Part shown: positions 11,166-22,800 of the stretch, piece after piece
Layout: the number at the start of each line of letters is the position of its first letter
Position numbering within the stretch: the first letter of the stretch is position 1
Source: Paramacrobiotus metropolitanus
Lineage: Eukaryota; Tardigrada; Eutardigrada; Parachela; Macrobiotidae
DNA: 64,000 nucleotides
Assembly (NCBI RefSeq): GCF_019649055.1
Contig: NW_026570436.1
Location: 1-64,000, forward strand
Direction of reading: 5' to 3'
Program-made: the position numbers and the translations under genes
The notes under the pieces: model-generated
Databases searched by the model: none
Told to the model about the DNA's origin: nothing
The model's input: only the letters and a program-made list of their open reading frames with translations

Positions 11166-12106
11166 TTAAGTGGCAATTCCGGTAGGCCTTAATACCCAAT
11201 GCCACCCGTTTCTACCTTTAAGCTTTAATAAATCGTAAATTAAAAGTGTGATTCCAGACCCGTAATATGAATGCTACAACCTAGCAATAAACTGTTGTAC
11301 AAATATTTATCCCTGTCTAGAGGGCTGTACTAACCGGTTTCAAACTTGGTAACAAAATACATGTACATACTACATAGTACAGCAAAGTGAGCAAACAGAT
11401 ACGCAAGCACACAGACAGCCATACTAACAGACCACAGGAATATGCGAAAATGCATGGTGATGGATTGGATTCAGAGGGACGCGGGAATCCGGGTATTGCG
11501 ACACACGACATGCCCCCTTCTTACTGGTATCTCTGTTACAGTTATGAGTGTGTATCAGAACTGGTATAAACTGGGAAATGTTCGATGGTAGTTTGTATCA
11601 CTTGCGGCGTAAATTTTTTTTCTCTTTTTGTTCCTCTTCGTGATGGCTTGGGGCCGTTTCCGGCCATGTTCGGAATAATTGCCCAAAGGAAGTAAATTCC
11701 GAGCCCACCTTTGGTGTCCTTGCGTGGCGTGTAAGAGCAATAGCCGCAAGCTGTCTGCACAACGCACTGCCCCACACGCGTTTAATGATTGACTGACAGC
11801 AGACTGCAGCTCGCTTGAGCGTTTTGCCTGCGTCGGAATACGTTGTCTTCTGTTCGAGACTACGAGTACGAGTAGTCTGTTTTCAACATTATTTATTTTT
11901 ATGGTCGTATTACAGAGCGCTGTACTGAGCAACCCGGCTCCGTGAGTGAAAACGTTCTTTGTGCACTTTCTAACAATATAGATTTCCGCGTCGTATTCCA
12001 GATGTACAGTTTTTACTACGGCTGCGTAGTTACTGTATATCATCCCTTTGCGTCGGCTGCCTGTTTATATGTGGACAACAATTACCACCTACAGTCATCA
12101 ATCACC

Positions 12107-12500
12107 ATGTCATCCCCAGCGTTCACTGCACACGCAACGAGGCAATCTACACCGCAGATATCAATGTGAACGGCGGTCCCAACTTCCCTGAAATTTTGGC
12201 GTCTATTCAGACTGTAAGTTTGACGCGCGATTTGAATAGTTCCGAGGTGAACGCAAACGTGCGGCCCAAAGTGCCAGCAGAAAAGCTGACATCTACATGC
12301 GCACTCAGGGTTGAGTGCAGAGTTGGGTAGGTTTTGCATAAAAGAGGATCAAAAACGATTATTTTATTCATGTAATTCATGTAATCGACGGTTTTACATT
12401 CATGATGCACTTCAGTGTTAGGCCAGGAGCCGACGATTGCTGCGACAACATCGTACAAATCGGTCCAGATGGATTGGAAGAGCAAGTGGAAACCTGCTTT
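12107..12500 (+). pseudogene. BTB-family gene copy B1, remnant
   Basis: Exon 1 (12107-12326) starts MSSPAF like the intact copy at 37084. It has lost about 85 bp and shifted frame, then resumes with the conserved DINVNGGPNFPE and CALRVECRV segments up to a gtaggttttg donor identical to that copy. The exon 2 start (12422) gives CCDNIVQIGPDG. Homology then ends near 12500, where an antisense LRR fragment is fused. The whole BTB domain is missing. The 5' flank (11870-12100) matches that of the broken copy at 18470. Confidence 0.7.
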
Positions 12501-12760
12501 TGGCAACAGAGAACTGCAGCTCAATCGGACATAGCGGCAGTTTGGCGAAAGTGGCTACCAACCGTCTTATCCGGGTTAAAGCGTTTCATGGTTGCAGGCG
12601 GTGCCGATAATAGTGTAACCGCCGATTACAGCCCCCCGGGCACAATCAAAATAAAAGTCCTTTGGTGCACATTGACTTTCGGTTTGCACAGCGCACTCTT
12701 TTGGATTTATTGGTTTTAAGGAAAAATCAGGAAAAGCTTTTTCATCTTCGAGATTCCCAA
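12501..12760 (-). pseudogene. Antisense LRR exon 2 fragment fused to BTB remnant
   Basis: Read on the - strand from 12760, this gives EDEKAFPDFSLKPINPKEC, then QCAPKDFYFDC and a frameshifted continuation through RRLVATFAKLPLCPIEL, where it meets the BTB exon 2 remnant. It is the 5' third of module 2, inverted relative to the array. A sense remainder of the same module lies at 13068-13663, so this looks like an inversion breakpoint or a fold-back duplication. Confidence 0.65.
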
Positions 12761-13067
12761 GTCAAAAGGTCGTACTCGTACTTGCTAAGTACACAGAAAA
12801 GCTCCATAGTAGTTCGAACTTCGAATGTGGTGTCACGATTTCCAAATGAGGATAATCGTACTGGATTAGACCCAAAGGTCTCAACCAGTTCCAAGTTCGA
12901 ACCGGAAGTTGCTAATATCACTGGATTTGTGGTTTTCAAATGGCAATTAATTAGCCGCTCAAGTGTAAAAGAATAAAAGAATACTTGAAGTATGGGTTGA
13001 AAAATGGAAGACTTTGCTGCATATCGGAGGCTGAAAGTATTACCTTTTTTTATTTACGCATTTTGAG

Positions 13068-13663
13068 CAAACTGCCGTGAACAACCAGACGCCACTTACC
13101 TCGGACGACATCGCTCCTGTACGACGGCAGATCATCAGCTATTTCATGGAGAACTGCACGAGCCCTCGCGCAAGCGATAAACTTCGCCAACTGACCTTTC
13201 CGAATCTGCTGGAGTACTATCTTGGCCACTGCTCGAATCTGGTCTTAAAGAGAAGCGATTTTCAGTATTCTGTAAAACTCAGAGAAATCGCGTTCTACAA
13301 CACGACCATTCGGACGCTGGATGAGAACGCCTTCGCTAGCCTTCCTGTTTGCGCATTCTCTCTTTAGAACAAGCGATCGTGGCTCTGACTCCGCTGGATG
13401 ACCGTCTTTAGGTTTTTCTGTTTAGACTGCACTGCAGCTGTGAATTTGCCGGCTCTAGACGCTGGCGGAATAAAAATACGGCTTTACTTCCGCCTCTTGG
13501 GAAACGGGAAGTCGTCAATTTTTCCGGGGGTTGACAAAACTGGGCATACGAACGCACGGATGTGTACTTGCCGGTTGACTGCAAGTCTAAATATCCCAAA
13601 GAAAAATTGATCATCAACTACAACGCGACCAGCTTCTCTCTGCATGAACATAACTGTCGGTGA
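13068..13663 (+). pseudogene. LRR exon 2 remnant (copy L4)
   Basis: This remnant begins in mid-module (AAACTGCCG, then NNQTPLTSDDIAPVRRQ) and continues through NTTIRTLDENAFASLP. It has a 1-base deletion near 13345, a TAG replacing an Arg codon near 13410 and a TGA replacing a Trp codon near 13532. The final DVYLPVDC and FSLHEHNCR segments are preserved, with the stop at 13661-13663. There is no signal-peptide exon. The 5' part of this exon appears to be the antisense piece at 12501-12760. Confidence 0.75.
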
Positions 13664-13710
13664 ACAATGTAGTTGCTTGCAAAATACATTACAGCACATG
13701 TTTAAAAGTA

Positions 13711-13950
13711 GGAAATCACTATAGGCACCCCCTTACACCCTCGTTTATTATAGGCACCCCTTCTCGCACCCCGTCATTTATAGACACCCTTTTCTGTTTA
13801 TAAATAGAAACACCCTGTGAGTGTATTTTATAGGCACCCTTTAGTAGCATATTTCAGATACAGAATTGCCTTTAATGCCTTTAATTAACGGGGTGCGGAA
13901 AAGGGGTGCCGATAGCAACGGGTGTTTTTGGGGTGCCTATAGTGCCACCC
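13711..13950. mobile_element. 240-bp MITE with subterminal repeats and 9-bp target duplication
   Basis: TTAAAAGTA occurs at 13702-13710 and 13951-13959 on either side of a 240-bp block. The ends share the inverted core CACTATAGGCACCCC (13717-13731 and its complement at 13930-13944). Further copies of the unit TAGGCACCCCTT are scattered near both ends, in opposite orientations. The outer termini start GG. The layout (GG ends, 8-9-bp duplication, subterminal arrays) parallels the element at 324-698. If the flanking TTAAAAGTA match is fortuitous, the element would instead be 13717-13944. Confidence 0.75.
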
Positions 13951-14818
13951 TTAAAAGTAATCGTATCGTATTGTCTTATTAAATGCTATCCCAAGGGAAC
14001 GTAAAAATGAAATGTCAGAATCGTTTGCGAAAATAAAAGTCTTGACCTTTTGTTATCGAATTCGGTAAACTAGACCGGATTCGGTGAATCGGAAACAGAC
14101 AGAGCTTCCTCTAAGCGACACTTGCTGATTCACTTCGTTTTCACTATCAAAGAAAAAGAGTTTGCAGCAGATTAATTTGCAATTTATTACTAATGGTAAG
14201 GCTTTGAGCTAAAAAGTAATACTGTTTGGGCATTTTATTTGTGATCAGCTGCGCACTTCCATCAGCATGGGTGTTCGGCGCCATTACTGCTCCTGTCATT
14301 AATCAAAACATGAAGTCAGTTCATAATAATGTCGAAATGTGCGACACAAGCATAAATAACCTAAATTAATAACACCATTTGCACTTCTGTTACCTGGAAC
14401 TCATGCAGCAGACTTGAAGTTCTGAATATGCCAAAACCAGTTTTTGTTGAATCGCAAGAAAATCGATTCCACTTTCCAACTATGAAGCCGGTTAACTTTA
14501 AGTGTAATTGTCACCTAAGCTTTGCTACAGTAGCATTCCGGACACACATACAGTACCAGGAGGGATGATGTCATTGCATCATTTACGTGTAAACAGCTCC
14601 TAAAGTCTGCACAGTCATCTGAGTACGCTGCTTTCGAAACTACTGCAGTTCTGATCCAGTAAGTGAATCTTACTTGAACACAAAAAACAAATTCTAGTTA
14701 AATTCGGAAATTTTAGTTCAAGGAAAATTTGTGTAATAATGGATAACAATGCTGACATGGCTTTTTTTTGGTAATGCTGAATTAATTAATATTACTTACG
14801 TAAAGTCAATGCGACGAG

Positions 14819-15624
14819 TCCATAAAAATGGCGCAACAGGTTGCAAGTGTCACTAAACAAGGTACAGTATCTGCGTTTTCTGTAAAAACTGTACCTGCAA
14901 TTTACGAGCACTCGGTGATGCACTACATACCTACACCATGCGAGCGCATCTATTTTTCAAATACGGTACTGATATTTTGCTGGTCAATAAACTGTGGGCC
15001 TCTGTAAACTTAAGATGTGGGCCGTTGTATTTTAGTCCACAGACAATTTGCGTGATTTGCGTGCATGCATGGCTTATCCTCTGACTACCGCCCATGCAAA
15101 GTTTATGCTGGTCGGTTTGTTAATTGAACTTGAACATTAATCACTTGCTGTCAATTAGAAATTACCGAAAATCTGAGCTGACGGTGCACAGATTCCCGGT
15201 AGTCGTAACTCGTAAGACCAGCATTTGCCGCACTGCCACATCACGCGAATAAGTGAGCCGGTTTTCCTTCAAGCATAAACTATGTACCAGCATCTATGAT
15301 GGTCTATCCAGGTATGAGCCTATGCAGACTGTCTAGGATTTCATCGAAATGCAGTGTTAGTCATTAAAATAAACGGCGTCGTTAATTGTTTTCGGCAGAC
15401 ATCGGATGCACTTACAGTATCTGTAGATGCCGCGAGGGGAATCGGCAAAGTAATTACTGAGTCTTGTTATCTTCATAAAAGGCGATAACAGCAAATACAG
15501 TTTTGTTCCTTATTTCCAGCTACGGCATTTTGCATTAGCGAAAAATGTTAGAGTATATCGGTAGTGCGATTTCAGTGAAGTATCGTACACGTTTATAATC
15601 CAATTATTTCTTATCAGCAGTGCC
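14819..15624 (+). repeat. Duplicated 5' flank of intact LRR gene L5
   Basis: This is the counterpart of 6885-7628, preserving the same order of shared words up to the leader. Differences are mostly substitutions and small indels. It places the regulatory module at 15424-15490. No independent gene is visible in 13960-15624. Confidence 0.7.
15424..15490 (+). promoter_or_regulatory. Shared LRR-family core promoter module (L5)
   Basis: TAGATGCCGCGAG lies at 15424-15436, then GAATCGG, then the TATA box CATAAAAGG at 15474-15482, about 145 bp before the ATG at 15625. It corresponds to the modules at 7430 and 30383. The leader just before the ATG (CAATTATTTCTTATCAGCAG) is also conserved with L3. Confidence 0.65.
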
Positions 15625-17634
15625 ATGAATTCGATTCTCTCTGTGTTTGTGTCGCTAGTTGCGCTGCATAATCCTCTCGGTTATGCAAACCCGGACAACG
15701 AAAATGGTCAGTTTACTCCAGCAACTCCGGAAGAGTTTCCCATCTTTTCCACGGAGCCAATGTCACGTGACCAGTGTGGACTGCAGTTCACTGCCAACTG
15801 TCAGCCGAATTCCACAGAAAGCCTGTTCACGCAAACCAACTGCACGGCTGGCCAGGGCTTAGAAATGGGCTGCAACGCCAGCGCCTCCGTAACCGAAATC
15901 TACCAACTGGCCGTATCCCTCTCTCAACCTCCCGTCCGAGCTGTATCTTTGACCCTGTACGATAACGAGCAGCTGACCTTTGACACGGTGGCTCCGGTTA
16001 GAAAGCTGTCAGTGGTACTGAATTTTTACAACTGTGTATCTTCTCGTGCAACGGCTAAACTGTATGAACTTCGTCTAACCAATTTACAAAGTTTCAATAT
16101 CAACGACTGTTATGGTCTAGTGGTTAAGAAAACCGATTTTTGGCAGTCGCTGCGGCTGAAAATGATTTTATTTGTCAACTCCACACTGCAGCACTTGGAA
16201 CCGGGAACGTTTACTGATTTACCAGGATTGCGGTTGCTATCAATGGAGAGTTATTTGGATCAAATGGAAGTTTTCAACGATCAACTGCGAGACTACATAA
16301 AGCGGCTGCACTGTGGATGTGAATATGCATGGCTGCGGCAGTTTCTCAATTCCAATCGACTACTGGGAAATGTCAGTGACCATGACATTTACTACATCCG
16401 GACATATTCTTTTTGGAACTCCGCTATGGCAAAAAGGGAAATTTATCTTCCCATTGACTGCGCTGCTGAATCTTTCCCACTTGGCAATAATTCCATTGAT
16501 TTCACACAGGAAAGATTTTCCGTTAACGAAAATTCGTGTAAGTATGAAAAAAATAGAAATAACAAGCTGTGCCTTAAATAAAATTGTAAAAATTTATTAC
16601 TTAGTTATTCACTGAATCATTCGCTGACTTCAACTGGAAATTGCTTAATTTTCCTTTTTAATTTGATCGATGAATTGATAACCTACTAAGCATATTCAGT
16701 TCCGTCTAAACCATACCAGTGTTATTTTTACTTTCCATTGAGCTGTTACTAATGCTACAAATTTCCAGATGCAAATAAATGGCACGAAGGATGCAAGAAT
16801 GAAAGTTCTGATGCTGATGAAGCGTTCCCTGACTTTACCCTGGAGGTAATGACCCCGGAAGAGTGCGCTGTGCAGGCCGATATTCGATGTGCCTCCAACG
16901 ACACTTATGTAAATTGTACCCTGGGTGCTGAAACCGGCGGTTACGGTATTCTGGGCATCGACTGCAACAACGAAAGCGCTTTAAACCGCATAAAACGATT
17001 AGTAGTCTCTATCGCCAAACTTCCACTACGTCCGATTGAGCTTGATGTCTCTGACCAGACGGCAATCACTTCCGATGATATCGCTCCAGTACGACGGCAG
17101 ATCATCAGTTATATCTTGGAAAACTGCACGAGCCCTCGCGCCAGTAGCAAACTTCGCCAGCTGGTACTTCCAAATCTGCTGGAATACTCTATCTGGCATT
17201 GCTCGAATCTGGTCGTGAAAAGGAGCGATTTCCAGTATTCTCAAAAACTGAGAAAAATTGCGTTTTACAACACGACCATTCGGACGCTGGACGAGAACGC
17301 CTTTACCACTCTGCCCGCTTTGCGCATTCTCTCTTTAGAACAAGCGATGTGGACACTGACTCCGTTGGATGAACGTCTTCGAGGATATCTGTTCAGGCTG
17401 CACTGCAGCTGTGAGTTTGCCGGCTTTCGACGTTGGTGGAATAATAACACGGCCTTACTGCGGTCCGTTGCGGAAGGTGAAGTGCTTAATTTTGCCGGGG
17501 GCTGGCAAAACTTGATATACGAACGCACGGATGTGTATTTGCCGGTCGACTGCAAGTCTAATTACCCTAAAGAAAAATTGGATATCGCCTACAATGCGAC
17601 CAGCTTCTCGGTGCATGAACCTTACTGTGGGTGA
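15625..17634 (+). CDS. Secreted two-module LRR protein, intact (copy L5)
   Basis: This is the only intact LRR copy in the window. Exon 1 is 15625-16537, the intron 16538-16768 (gtaagt...ttccag, phase 1, with a tactaat-like branch site near 16747) and exon 2 16769-17634, giving 592 aa. Residues 1-22 form a signal peptide (MNSILSVFVSLVALHNPLGYA). The protein is an internal duplication. Module 1 and module 2 each have an FP.F...M....C start, N-glycosylation sites, a weak LRR pair ending in LP.LRILSLE-type repeats, and an LRRCT-like LHC(G/S)C...W...L followed by YLP(I/V)DC. No transmembrane segment or GPI signal is evident, so it is probably secreted. The family is not one I can name; recognition or binding is a guess from LRR architecture. 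The 5' flank carries the shared TATA module. Confidence 0.88.
16537..16585 (+). promoter_or_regulatory. Possible intronic polyadenylation and alternative stop
   Basis: If the exon 1 donor at 16538 is not used, the frame continues about 14 codons (to NKLCLK) and stops at a TAA embedded in AATAAA (near 16578). Copy L3 keeps the same tail (AKLCL) with its stop also in a TTAATAAA at about 8603. L1 and L6 have AATAAA soon after the donor too. This could yield a one-module isoform. It is inferred only from conservation between paralogues. Confidence 0.35.
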
Positions 17635-18469
17635 ACATGTGGAAGACTGCAAAGTACTTGCATATTTGCAGCATATGTCAAGTAGCAGTATGTACTCGTG
17701 CGGTACTATCATAATGACTTCCAATTGGAAGCAAAATCCTTGGCCAATAACTTCTTGCAATATGCCTTTTTGCCGGTTGCCCGAAAATGTTGCAGTTCTG
17801 GAATTTAACATTCTTGTTGGTTACAATAAAAATTAATGGCCAAACCATAATAAGCTGCACCGCGTTACAATATTAAAGATATCGCTAGCGCTGACAAACA
17901 AAATAACAAGAACACAGACTGTAGGTTTAAACTGCATCTGCGAGTTGGGTAGATTTTGACGGTGATTAGAATACCACGCAGCCCTGCCGCAGTACGGTGA
18001 AAATCGAGAAGCCGGACCGTTGAACAACTGCAAATTAAACGTGAGTTGCTACGTATGCCGGTTAATTAAAGTATATCGATTGATAAAAGGAAAATAATAC
18101 AGCAGGAAGGAACGCATACTGAATATTAAACTCCGAAAGCATGGCACACAAGAGTAACAGGAGAATGCAAGCCGGAAGCTGTCAGCCTGTCTGATAGGCA
18201 CGTGCACAACGCATTTTCCCCCGCAAGTTTGACAGTCTATCAATAGAACCAATAGAACTTCTCTATGGTCGTAACAGAGCACTGCATTGAGGAATCCGGC
18301 TCCGTGGGCAACAAGTTTTCTTGCTTGCTTTTTAACTCAGACTTTTGCGGCGTACTCCAAGAGTACTGAATTCTGTCACCGCGACTGCTCAGTTGCATCA
18401 TCCCTTGCGTCGTCTGCCTGTTTATCGGTGGACAGCGACTGCAGAGTACTTACATCTATAGCCGCCAAC

Positions 18470-19003
18470 ATGCCATCCTCAGCCTTCCCGGTCACGCGAA
18501 GTCAGACACCGACTCTGCTGTACAAATTGTCTACGAGGCTAACTTAATGGAATCGCACACGCTGTCCTATTGTACGCTGGTCTGGGAGGGTCAAAAATTT
18601 GCCATACATCGCGCAATTTGGGATGTCCGTTCGCCGGCATTTGCGGCCATGTTCCAGTACGACATGCAAGAGAAATCCACGGGAATCTGCAAAATCAAAG
18701 ACATCGGCGCCGATTCGCTGAAGGCTATAATTCATTTATATGTATAAACACGAGCGGATGTGCCGACGGATGCTAATCTGATGGAGCTGTGGTTGGCGGC
18801 TGACTTAATATGACGTGGACGATCTGCGCACTGAATGTATGCGGCTGACGTTGGAGGCAGTCAGTGGGGCAACAGTAGATCAAGCTTTGTTATATTTGGA
18901 CTTTGCGCGGGAGCATATTCTTAAGAAGCTGCTAACTACGGCAGCGCGAGCGGTTAGCATAAACAACGCAGTGAAGCTATACGGAAAGCGGAACGCAGTA
19001 TGA
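18470..19003 (+). pseudogene. BTB-family gene copy B2, remnant
   Basis: The first 24 codons of exon 1 (MPSSAFPV...LLYKLST) are joined directly to the start of the BTB domain (ESHTLSYCTLVWEGQKF) by a deletion that removed the rest of exon 1, the intron and the exon 2 N-terminal part. A stop follows the junction. Further on there is a stop near 18745 and a 1-base insertion near 18805, then the C-terminal helices (DQALLYLDFAREHILKKL) and a stop at 19001-19003. It lies in the same position relative to L5 as B1 does to L3. Confidence 0.8.
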
Positions 19004-19655
19004 GAATTGCTTGTTTATATTGGTTCATTTCGTTCACTCGGTATTTCATGAAATGAGCAGGCAGTGGGTCAATTTTCTGTGTTTGTTACGTTTCAAAATG
19101 GTACTTCTAATTTTTCTGAGCCTTGTTTCGATTAACATAAGGATACGATAGAAATAAATAGTTTGGCAACTTTTGCTATTTACGTTCACGATGAGATCAG
19201 GGAAAACTTGGAATTTTCAAATGGTTGGAAATGGAGTACACAGAAATTCGATAATTCATTGGATACAAACCGAAGTCAGCAAAAAACACACGACAAATTC
19301 GATGAAGAAAACAGCTCATAATCAGTAACTCTGATAGGTCGGCAGCGCCATCTACAGAGAGTACAACGTTGTACTGTAGTACTTCGTGTATGTATACAAG
19401 TTGTCACCGCAAATCCACTAGTAGTATCGCTGTATCGGTTTAAACCCGACCATGACTCACAGAGACTGACAGAGTCACAATAATAATATAATTTGTCAGA
19501 ATAAACTCGCTTCTGATCTTTCAGCTTCCATAACTGCTCTCTGTCGCCAGCTGCAAATTGCAGTCATAATATTAAAAGACTTTCTACACGCCTTTCTGCA
19601 AGACGTTTTTAAGTCGAGGACGAAGCAGTACCACGATTATTTCTGCAGCGCAGCC
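19004..19655. other. Intergenic, no gene seen
   Basis: This is AT-rich sequence between two BTB copies. I see no conserved frame, RNA gene or clear repeat. Confidence 0.5.
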
Positions 19656-20867
19656 ATGCCATTCTCAGCGTTTCCAGTGAGCACGAGTCCGACACTGAAT
19701 CTGACGTACAAAATCCCAACGGAACAGTTCGTCGCGGCAGATCTGTATTCTAATAACCAGCGTTACAGCTGTAATGTTGATGTAGAGGCCGGACCTAATT
19801 ATCCGCAGATCCCATCGTCAACGTGGACCGTAACACTTAATATTGCAGTCATTAATGGCAGCAGTGGCGTAGGGAGGTATGGGGCCACGGGGCCGTGGCC
19901 CCCCCCAAAAGGAAAATTTTTAACATAGGGCCTATGGACGTGGCCCCCCCCAAAGCCAGTACTTAAGGCCCCCCAAAACCGAAACCTCACTACGCCGCTG
20001 AATGGCAGCATCGTGGCCAACGTGCAACCGAAAGGACCGTCCACAGAGTTCAAATCCCTTGGAACATTGGTTGTGGAATGTCGAGTTCGGTATGCGGATC
20101 CCTCTTGCTGCAACGTTTAACCGTTTTATTATACGTAGGCGTGCAAATGCCACCGTCCAAACAGTTCATATCATCGATTAGTACGTTTTTTTGTTTATAG
20201 TTCGGGATTAAAAGGACCAAGCGACAATGTAGTGCAAATCCAGTCAACAGGGTGGAAATCAGTCTCCGAGAAAACGGGAGATCTTCGTCAGCTTGTACAA
20301 GAGACACACTTTCCAGGCGTAAATTCTCGTCAACTTTACTCTATGAAGAAGAATGCTTTTGTTTATGTCGATCTGACATTCTACATTGACACCGAATCTC
20401 TGGATGCCGCGATTAATCGCGCCGATTTGAAGAACCTGCTGGATTCCCATACGCTTTCGGACTGTACGTTGATTTGCGAGGGACATCAGTTCTCCGTTCA
20501 TCGCGCCATTCTGGCTAGCCAGTCATCCGTCTTCGCGGCCATGTTCCAGAACGACATGCTGGAGAAATCCACGGGAATCTGCAAAATCAACGACATCAGC
20601 GCCGATGCGCTGAAAGCGATGATTCACTTTGTGTACACCCGAGCGGATGTGCCAACAAACGCTAAGTTGATGGAGCTGTGGATGGCGGCTGACAAATACG
20701 ACATGGCGGATCTGCGCGCTGAATGTCTGCGTGTTATGTTGCAGGCGGCGAGTGAAGCGTCGGTGGATCAGGCATTGTCCTATTTGAACTTTGCGCAGGA
20801 GCACAATCTTAAGAAGCTGCGAGCGGCAGCCGCACGAGTGGTCAGCATGGATACTGACACTTCTTGA
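19656..20867 (+). pseudogene. BTB/POZ protein gene B3, exon 1 interrupted by hAT element
   Basis: Exon 1 runs 19656-20089 and contains a 139-bp insertion (19862-20000) plus its 8-bp duplication. Without these 147 bases the exon is 287 nt with the family's phase-2 donor (gttcg|gtatgc). The intron is 20090-20200 and exon 2 20201-20867. Exon 2 is fully open: a short N-terminal module, then a BTB/POZ domain (DSHTLSDCTLICEGHQF, HRAILASQ, FAAMFQNDM, ADKYDMADLRAECL) and C-terminal helices. Uninterrupted, it would be 317 aa, like its neighbours. As it stands the insertion brings stops into exon 1. In SPOP-like proteins the BTB domain recruits Cullin-3, but the N-terminal part here is only loosely MATH-like. 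Confidence 0.8.
19862..20000. mobile_element. hAT-type MITE, 139 bp, in BTB exon
   Basis: The target duplication AATGGCAG is at 19854-19861 and 20001-20008. The termini are CAGTGGCGTAG...CTACGCCGCTG, inverted repeats of the CAG-GGCG form common in hAT elements, and an 8-bp duplication is the hAT signature. The interior is G/C-homopolymer rich (runs of GGCC and CCCCCCC) and non-coding. The short length and intact ends suggest a fairly recent insertion. Confidence 0.92.
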
Positions 20868-21275
20868 TTGAAAAGCTGCTGAGAACAGCTGCCTGTTTGT
20901 ATAGATTATACCGATACTTGAAATTTGGAAAATATAAATGTACCGATCATTACATTTTTACGAATTAACTGTATTACATCTATATATTTGTATAGATACT
21001 TGGCCATATTTTTCTAGACTGCTCGCGTTTATGATCTCCGTCAGTTATAATCTCTGTTTAGAATGTCTGGCTTCGCGTTTATAATCGTCAGAATTGAATT
21101 TTGATTATTGTGCGGTAATTCATGTTCAGTGTCCTGTGTCGACTAGCATCGTAATTCTGTGTACTGTTTGCAGGGGCGTGGGACAAATTTTTCCTGTGCT
21201 ATGTTTTTTTATTCATGTTGACAGTACAGGTTTATCTGTTGACTGTTAATACCAATAAAATTGATATCTCTAATA
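20868..21275. other. Intergenic, no gene seen
   Basis: This holds the probable 3' UTR of B3 followed by AT-rich sequence up to the Tc1/mariner-like terminus. There is no frame or RNA gene. Confidence 0.5.
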
Positions 21276-22343
21276 CAGCCTGGCCACGCCAAGTTCGGAC
21301 AGTTTTTTAAAAAAAATTATTATAAGTCATCCATAAAAAAAATATGAACTTATTTAATGTTTTCCTGGTTCCCTCATGTGTCACACATCTTCTGCAGTTG
21401 AACTTTTCAGAATAAGGACTTGCTCTGAATGGTAAGATTAAATCCGAACCAGGCCGGTCTAAAAAAGCGGATAGACCCATCTACCGCGATAGTCTTTGGC
21501 TCTTTTAAAATTTTATTAAAATTTCTGTTGAACATGCAATCAAAAAACGATTGTTTCATGATGTTGACCATTCAATGCCCTTTAGGATTATCCAAGAAAC
21601 TTACCGATTTAGAGCAAGCCTACGTGACCTTTGTAGCGCGACTGCGAGCACTAATGAATCATAGGAATGCTTTCTTTGCAGACTCGCCGCACAGCCACCA
21701 GGTGTCAGAAATAGTTATTTCAAGTAGGATCTTGGACAAAAGGCACTTTGCGTCAGTTTAAGCATCTTCGTTCTCAGAACAAGCTCGCTACGTTCTGTCA
21801 CGAGGACTTCAAACTACGTACAGCCATAACTTTTTTTTGTTGCAGCTTTGTCGGGTTTTTCTGCCATTTGTTTGGCACTACTGTCTTCCCGACTTTGCAG
21901 TGGACATCTGTCGAAACATTAAAATCGTTTGGTGTGGTCCGTGTGCCACTCATGGAAATTATCATTTCAATGTTGGTAGGTCTGGGCCGCTAAGCAACCG
22001 TAATATTCGGCAGGCGTCGTTTAGCATACAAGTCTACGGGTGAAAAGTTATCTTTCGAGGTCACCGCGAGCCCCAATCGCCAAAGATCTCACTGTTACCC
22101 TGAAAGGGACCCCTTTAGGTCACTCAACACTTTTCACAAAAGTTGACAAAAAAGATCAGATGGTGGATTTCTTATAGAGCTAGTTATAAGCTTTCCAGAA
22201 ATGACCACTACCCTATCCCTTAAATCGTATCTCAGCTCGCTACTGACCAATCAAAATTCAAATGTTTTAATGGTACCAGATCCGCAAGAAAAAGTTACAC
22301 TAGAAAAGTGCAAAACTAAAAGCAAAACGACACAAGGAAATAC

Positions 22344-22800
22344 TGACATGCTATGCGGAAGTCGCACCGCGACAACCGCACTAGATGACCAAACCTACTC
22401 AATCGGTAGAGTGGGAATATGCTCTGGACTCCGTAAGTGGTACTACTACCTACTTCCGCTAGGTACGAGCGGATTGCTGTGCCTAACGAAAGTTACCGAA
22501 ACCCAAACACTCAGGAACTTCCCAAATGTTTAATCACCAAACTGAACGAACGAACAAACAGAACAGAACAGAACGAGATATGAACTTCCTTCTAACCTAG
22601 AGTCACACGACCTTTCAGCTAGAAACAAGCTCACAGATTTAGTTGAAGTCAGAAACTTCAGACTGATTCAATATACCAGAATCATGGATGCAATTAGCGA
22701 TCAAATGCGTTAGATAAGAACAGCAAATCGTACGTAACGGAACAGACAACACGTACGTCATAACACGTACGTAATACGCGCAAACTACGCATAGCGCGTT
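22344..22800 (-). repeat. 3' LTR of nested retrotransposon
   Basis: It is the same length as 26980-27436 and without visible mismatch. On the + strand it begins TGACATGCTATGCGG and ends CATAGCGCGTT. On the - strand it is preceded by a G-rich tract (AGTGGGGGT), the likely polypurine primer. Confidence 0.9.

Noticed and set aside
11555-12043. 162-codon - strand frame upstream of B1
   Set aside because: It overlaps the BTB 5' flank that is conserved with 18230-18470 as untranslated sequence and has no family motifs.
21429-21761. Possible transposase remnant in the Tc1/mariner-like element
   Set aside because: No helix-turn-helix or DDE/D motif can be recognised; only position suggests it.
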